Assembly (NCBI RefSeq): GCF_019237615.1
Contig: NZ_JAFAGT010000039.1
Span: 1-56,085, forward strand
Direction of reading: 5' to 3'
From: Roseateles sp.
GTDB taxonomy: Bacteria; Pseudomonadota; Gammaproteobacteria; Burkholderiales; Burkholderiaceae_C
DNA length: 56,085 nucleotides
Below are positions 53,968 to 56,085 of the stretch, piece by piece. Positions within the stretch are counted from its first letter, which is position 1. Every line of letters begins with the position of its first letter. The notes under the pieces were generated by a model, which worked only from the letters and a program-made list of their open reading frames with translations, did not search any database and had not been told where the DNA came from. The translations under genes were made by a program, and so were the position numbers.

Positions 53968-54970
53968 TGACGATCTTGCCCTTGGCATGGCCGGCCTCCA
54001 ATCGCGCCATCGCCTCGGCGATGCGTTCCAGCGGATAGACGCTGTCGATGACGGGCTTGAGCACGCCTGCTTCCACCAGCGCAGCCAGCTCGGCCAGCTC
54101 CGCGCCGCTGGGGTGCATGAACAGGTAGCGGTAGTGCACGCCATGCCGGCGTGCGAGGCGCCGCAACGACAGGCTGGCGAGCCAGAACAGCGCCTGCAGC
54201 GCCGGGCCGCGGCCCAGGTCGCGCGCGGCCGTCTGCGGTTCCGGCATGCCAGCCACCGACACGACGGTGGCGCCCGGCTTCAGCAGCGCGAAGCTCTGCC
54301 GCAAGGTGTCGCCGCCTATCAGATCGAAGGCACCGTCCAGGCCGCTCAACATGTCGCCGGGGCGTTGGCGCGTGTAATCCACGACGATGTCCGCGCCAAG
54401 CCGCCGCACGAGCGCCTCACCGCGCGGCGAGGCCGTCGTCGCGACCTCGGCGCCCAGATGCTTTGCCAGCTGGATCGCGAAGCCGCCCACGCCTCCCGCG
54501 CCACCGGAGATGAAGATGCGCTGGCCGGGCGCCACGCGCAACTCGTCGCGCAACGCCTGCAGTGCGGTCAGCCCGGCCAGCGGCACGGCAGCGGCGGTGG
54601 CGAAGTCCAGCGCCGCCGGCAGTGGCGCCGCATGCCGGGCCTCGACGACGGCGAACTCCGCGAACGCGCCCATCGCGTCCTTGGCCACGCGGGCGAAGAC
54701 GCGGTCGCCGGTCGCGAAGCCGCGCACCTCGGCGCCGCAGGCCAACACTTCGCCAGCCAGCTCGTTGCCCATCACGGCGGGCAGGCGATAGCGCTGCACG
54801 ATGCGCAGCTCGCCGCTGCGGGTCTTGAAATCCACCGGGTTCAGGCCGGCCGCGCGCACGCGCACCAGCAGCTGCTGCGGCGACGGCACGGGCACCGGCA
54901 TCGGGGCCAGCGCAGTGACCTCGGGGCCGCCATAGGCACGCATTACATAGGCTTGCATCGGTTCGGGCAT
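53942..54970 (-). CDS. Zinc-free MDR oxidoreductase (quinone oxidoreductase-like)
   Basis: 342 residues. The GroES-like domain reads AAGLNPVDFKTRSGELRIVQ and MGNELAGEVLACGAEV; the cofactor fold has PLAGLTALQAL and SGGAGGVGGFAIQLAKHLGA. The Cys/His zinc ligands of alcohol dehydrogenases are missing, which fits the NADPH quinone/enone reductase branch. The end KIVITMPGDTR is usual. It is encoded opposite the acetyltransferase gene. Confidence 0.9.
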   Translation of the reverse strand: MPEPMQAYVMRAYGGPEVTALAPMPVPVPSPQQLLVRVRAAGLNPVDFKTRSGELRIVQRYRLPAVMGNELAGEVLACGAEVRGFATGDRVFARVAKDAMGAFAEFAVVEARHAAPLPAALDFATAAAVPLAGLTALQALRDELRVAPGQRIFISGGAGGVGGFAIQLAKHLGAEVATTASPRGEALVRRLGADIVVDYTRQRPGDMLSGLDGAFDLIGGDTLRQSFALLKPGATVVSVAGMPEPQTAARDLGRGPALQALFWLASLSLRRLARRHGVHYRYLFMHPSGAELAELAALVEAGVLKPVIDSVYPLERIAEAMARLEAGHAKGKIVITMPGDTR

Positions 54971-55093
54971 GGCGGGGTCTCGTAGGCGGCTGTGAGACCC
55001 TCAAGGTTAAGGGCCAGCATGGCTTGAATGTCGAGTGAGGGCGCGACAGGCGGCGCCTGGCCGCTACATTCGGAGCCTTGCCTGGAGCCTGCG

Positions 55094-55630
55094 ATGAGTC
55101 TGACCCTGCGCCGTGCCCGACCTGATGACGCCGCCGCCCTGGCGGCGCAGCTGAGCGATCCCGACGTGTTCCCGGACCTGCTGCAACTGCCCCATGCCAA
55201 CGTGGAGGCCTGGCAGCAGCGGCTTGCCGCTCCGGCCGTGGCCGGCTCACCGGAGCTGCTGCTGGTTGCCGAGCGCGATGGCCAGCTGCTGGGCAACGCG
55301 GGTCTGCATCCGGCGGGGGTGCAGCTGCGCCGCCGCCACGTGATGATGCTGGGCATCGCGGTCGCCCCCGACGCGCGTGGCCGGGGCGTGGGTGGCGCGC
55401 TGATGGCCGCGCTGCTGGACTATGCGGACAACTGGGCCCAGGCGCTGCGCATCGAGTTGACGGTCTATCACGACAACCAGCGTGCCATCCGGCTCTACGA
55501 GCGGCATGGCTTCGAGCACGAGGGGCGGCTCAAGGCCTATGCGCTGCGCAATGGCGTCTACGAGGATGTGGTGGCGATGGCGAGGCTGCATCCGCGGCAG
55601 CCGTTGGTGAGGGCTTCACCGGCTCAATGA
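55094..55630 (+). CDS. GNAT-family N-acetyltransferase
   Basis: 178 residues from ATG 55094, with GGAG 9 bases upstream. The fold is complete: LRRARPDDAAALAAQLSDPD, the acetyl-CoA loop VAPDARGRGVGGALM, VYHDNQRAIRLYERHGFEHE and a C-terminal GVYEDVVAMARL. The pattern is closest to small-molecule or aminoglycoside-type GNATs of unknown substrate. It is divergent from the MDR gene across 123 bp. Confidence 0.9.
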   Translation: MSLTLRRARPDDAAALAAQLSDPDVFPDLLQLPHANVEAWQQRLAAPAVAGSPELLLVAERDGQLLGNAGLHPAGVQLRRRHVMMLGIAVAPDARGRGVGGALMAALLDYADNWAQALRIELTVYHDNQRAIRLYERHGFEHEGRLKAYALRNGVYEDVVAMARLHPRQPLVRASPAQ

Positions 55631-55653
55631 GTCGCCGAAGGAATCGAGAGGCG

Positions 55654-55869
55654 CTACGGCTTTAAGCGATCCTGCCAGCCAAGGCCCAAGGCGGCTGCCG
55701 CGCCGAGTGTTGCGTAGATTGGCCATGTGGGCGGGCTGCCTGGCAGTGCCAGCCCGTACACGATGGTGAGCACAAGCGCGCCAAGCCCGACGGATGCCGT
55801 GGGTCGCCATAGCCAGGACGATGGGTAGCCCACCAGAGCCAAGGCAGCGATGACGCGGTGGCGAAGCAT
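55654..55869 (-). CDS. Small membrane protein of unknown function
   Basis: 71 residues with two or three hydrophobic segments (VIAALALVGYPSSWL, VGLGALVLTIVYGLAL, IYATLGAAAALGLGW) and a basic C-terminus DRLKP. Hydrophobicity in this frame only, together with a plausible ATG, supports a real gene. No family is recognised. It ends 23 bp from the convergent acetyltransferase stop. Confidence 0.5.
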   Translation of the reverse strand: MLRHRVIAALALVGYPSSWLWRPTASVGLGALVLTIVYGLALPGSPPTWPIYATLGAAAALGLGWQDRLKP

Positions 55870-55887
55870 GGGCGGCGCTTCAGCCCA

Positions 55888-55971
55888 TCAGGGCAGCGGC
55901 TGCCCCCGCGCCGTCACATACAGCCGGTACCACTCGTCCCGGCTCAGAGCCTGAGAAGCATTTGATTGCCG
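55888..55971 (-). pseudogene. Fragment of an unrecognised protein C-terminus
   Basis: A minus-strand frame reads RQSNASQALSRDEWYRLYVT and ends ARGQPLP at TGA. A TAA lies directly before it and no start codon is present, so only a C-terminal scrap remains. The rest of 55870-56085 shows nothing I can name. Confidence 0.3.
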
Positions 55972-56085
55972 TTAGCCGAGTGGCCGGCGAGCCATGGGAT
56001 GCAGTTGCCCGCGATGTGCTGGCGGATTCGGGTGATCGGGGTCGGCGCAGGGCCTACAGGGGCCGCCCCGCGGGCCTTCGGGGCG

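Overview
The window is GC-rich and gene-dense. It carries the end of tuf followed by the S10, spc and alpha ribosomal operons in proteobacterial order. A Gram-negative porin of the betaproteobacterial type, a TonB receptor and a long basic C-terminal tail on S3 point to a betaproteobacterium, most likely order Burkholderiales (Roseateles/Mitsuaria/Rubrivivax-like). This placement is inferred from gene content and protein flavour; no search was run.

Region 1 (1-15,650): tuf end, rpsJ, then rplC to rpsQ behind its own promoter. A terminator and a peroxiredoxin gene follow, then rplN to rpmJ and rpsM/rpsK behind a second promoter, rpsD behind a third, then rpoA and rplQ. This core block is ordinary apart from how it is broken into transcription units.

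Region 2 (15,650-17,670): an integration scar at initiator tRNA-fMet. A 192-bp direct repeat carries the 3' end of a large serine recombinase gene, the tRNA terminator and the last 13 bases of the tRNA. Between the copies lie a ParE-type toxin-antitoxin pair and a headless recombinase remnant.

Region 3 (17,670-24,150): a DUF1579-like gene, a MASE4 hybrid histidine kinase, an AmpG-like MFS transporter, an S41 peptidase fragment and an unknown secreted protein, separated by stretches with eroded coding sequence.

Region 4 (24,150-32,124): a tightly overlapping eight-gene operon for aerobic 2-aminobenzoate (anthranilate) catabolism through CoA thioesters. It encodes a fused flavin monooxygenase/reductase, SDR, MarR regulator, enoyl-CoA hydratase, acyl-CoA dehydrogenase, aryl-CoA ligase, hotdog thioesterase and RidA. 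RidA is a plausible deaminase for the enamine that the fused flavoenzyme is known to make.

Region 5 (32,162-34,650): a divergent EF-G paralog. Its 5' region holds a heat-shock-like promoter, a hairpin, an intrinsic terminator and two very short reading frames. This is the least explained regulatory structure in the window.

Region 6 (34,649-46,050): a beta-glucan utilisation locus under a LacI-type repressor with TGAAAGCGCTTTCA operators: TonB receptor, flavin halogenase, GH1 beta-glucosidase, GH16 lipoprotein glucanase and porin. Fragments of a sugar ABC transporter (binding protein, permease and ATPase ends) lie on both sides of the intact enzymes.

Region 7 (46,050-56,085): a TctD/TctE-like two-component system, a LysR regulator divergent from an SDR and an alpha/beta hydrolase, a molybdopterin oxidoreductase translationally coupled to a lipoprotein metallo-aminopeptidase, a zinc-free MDR oxidoreductase, a GNAT acetyltransferase and a small membrane protein.
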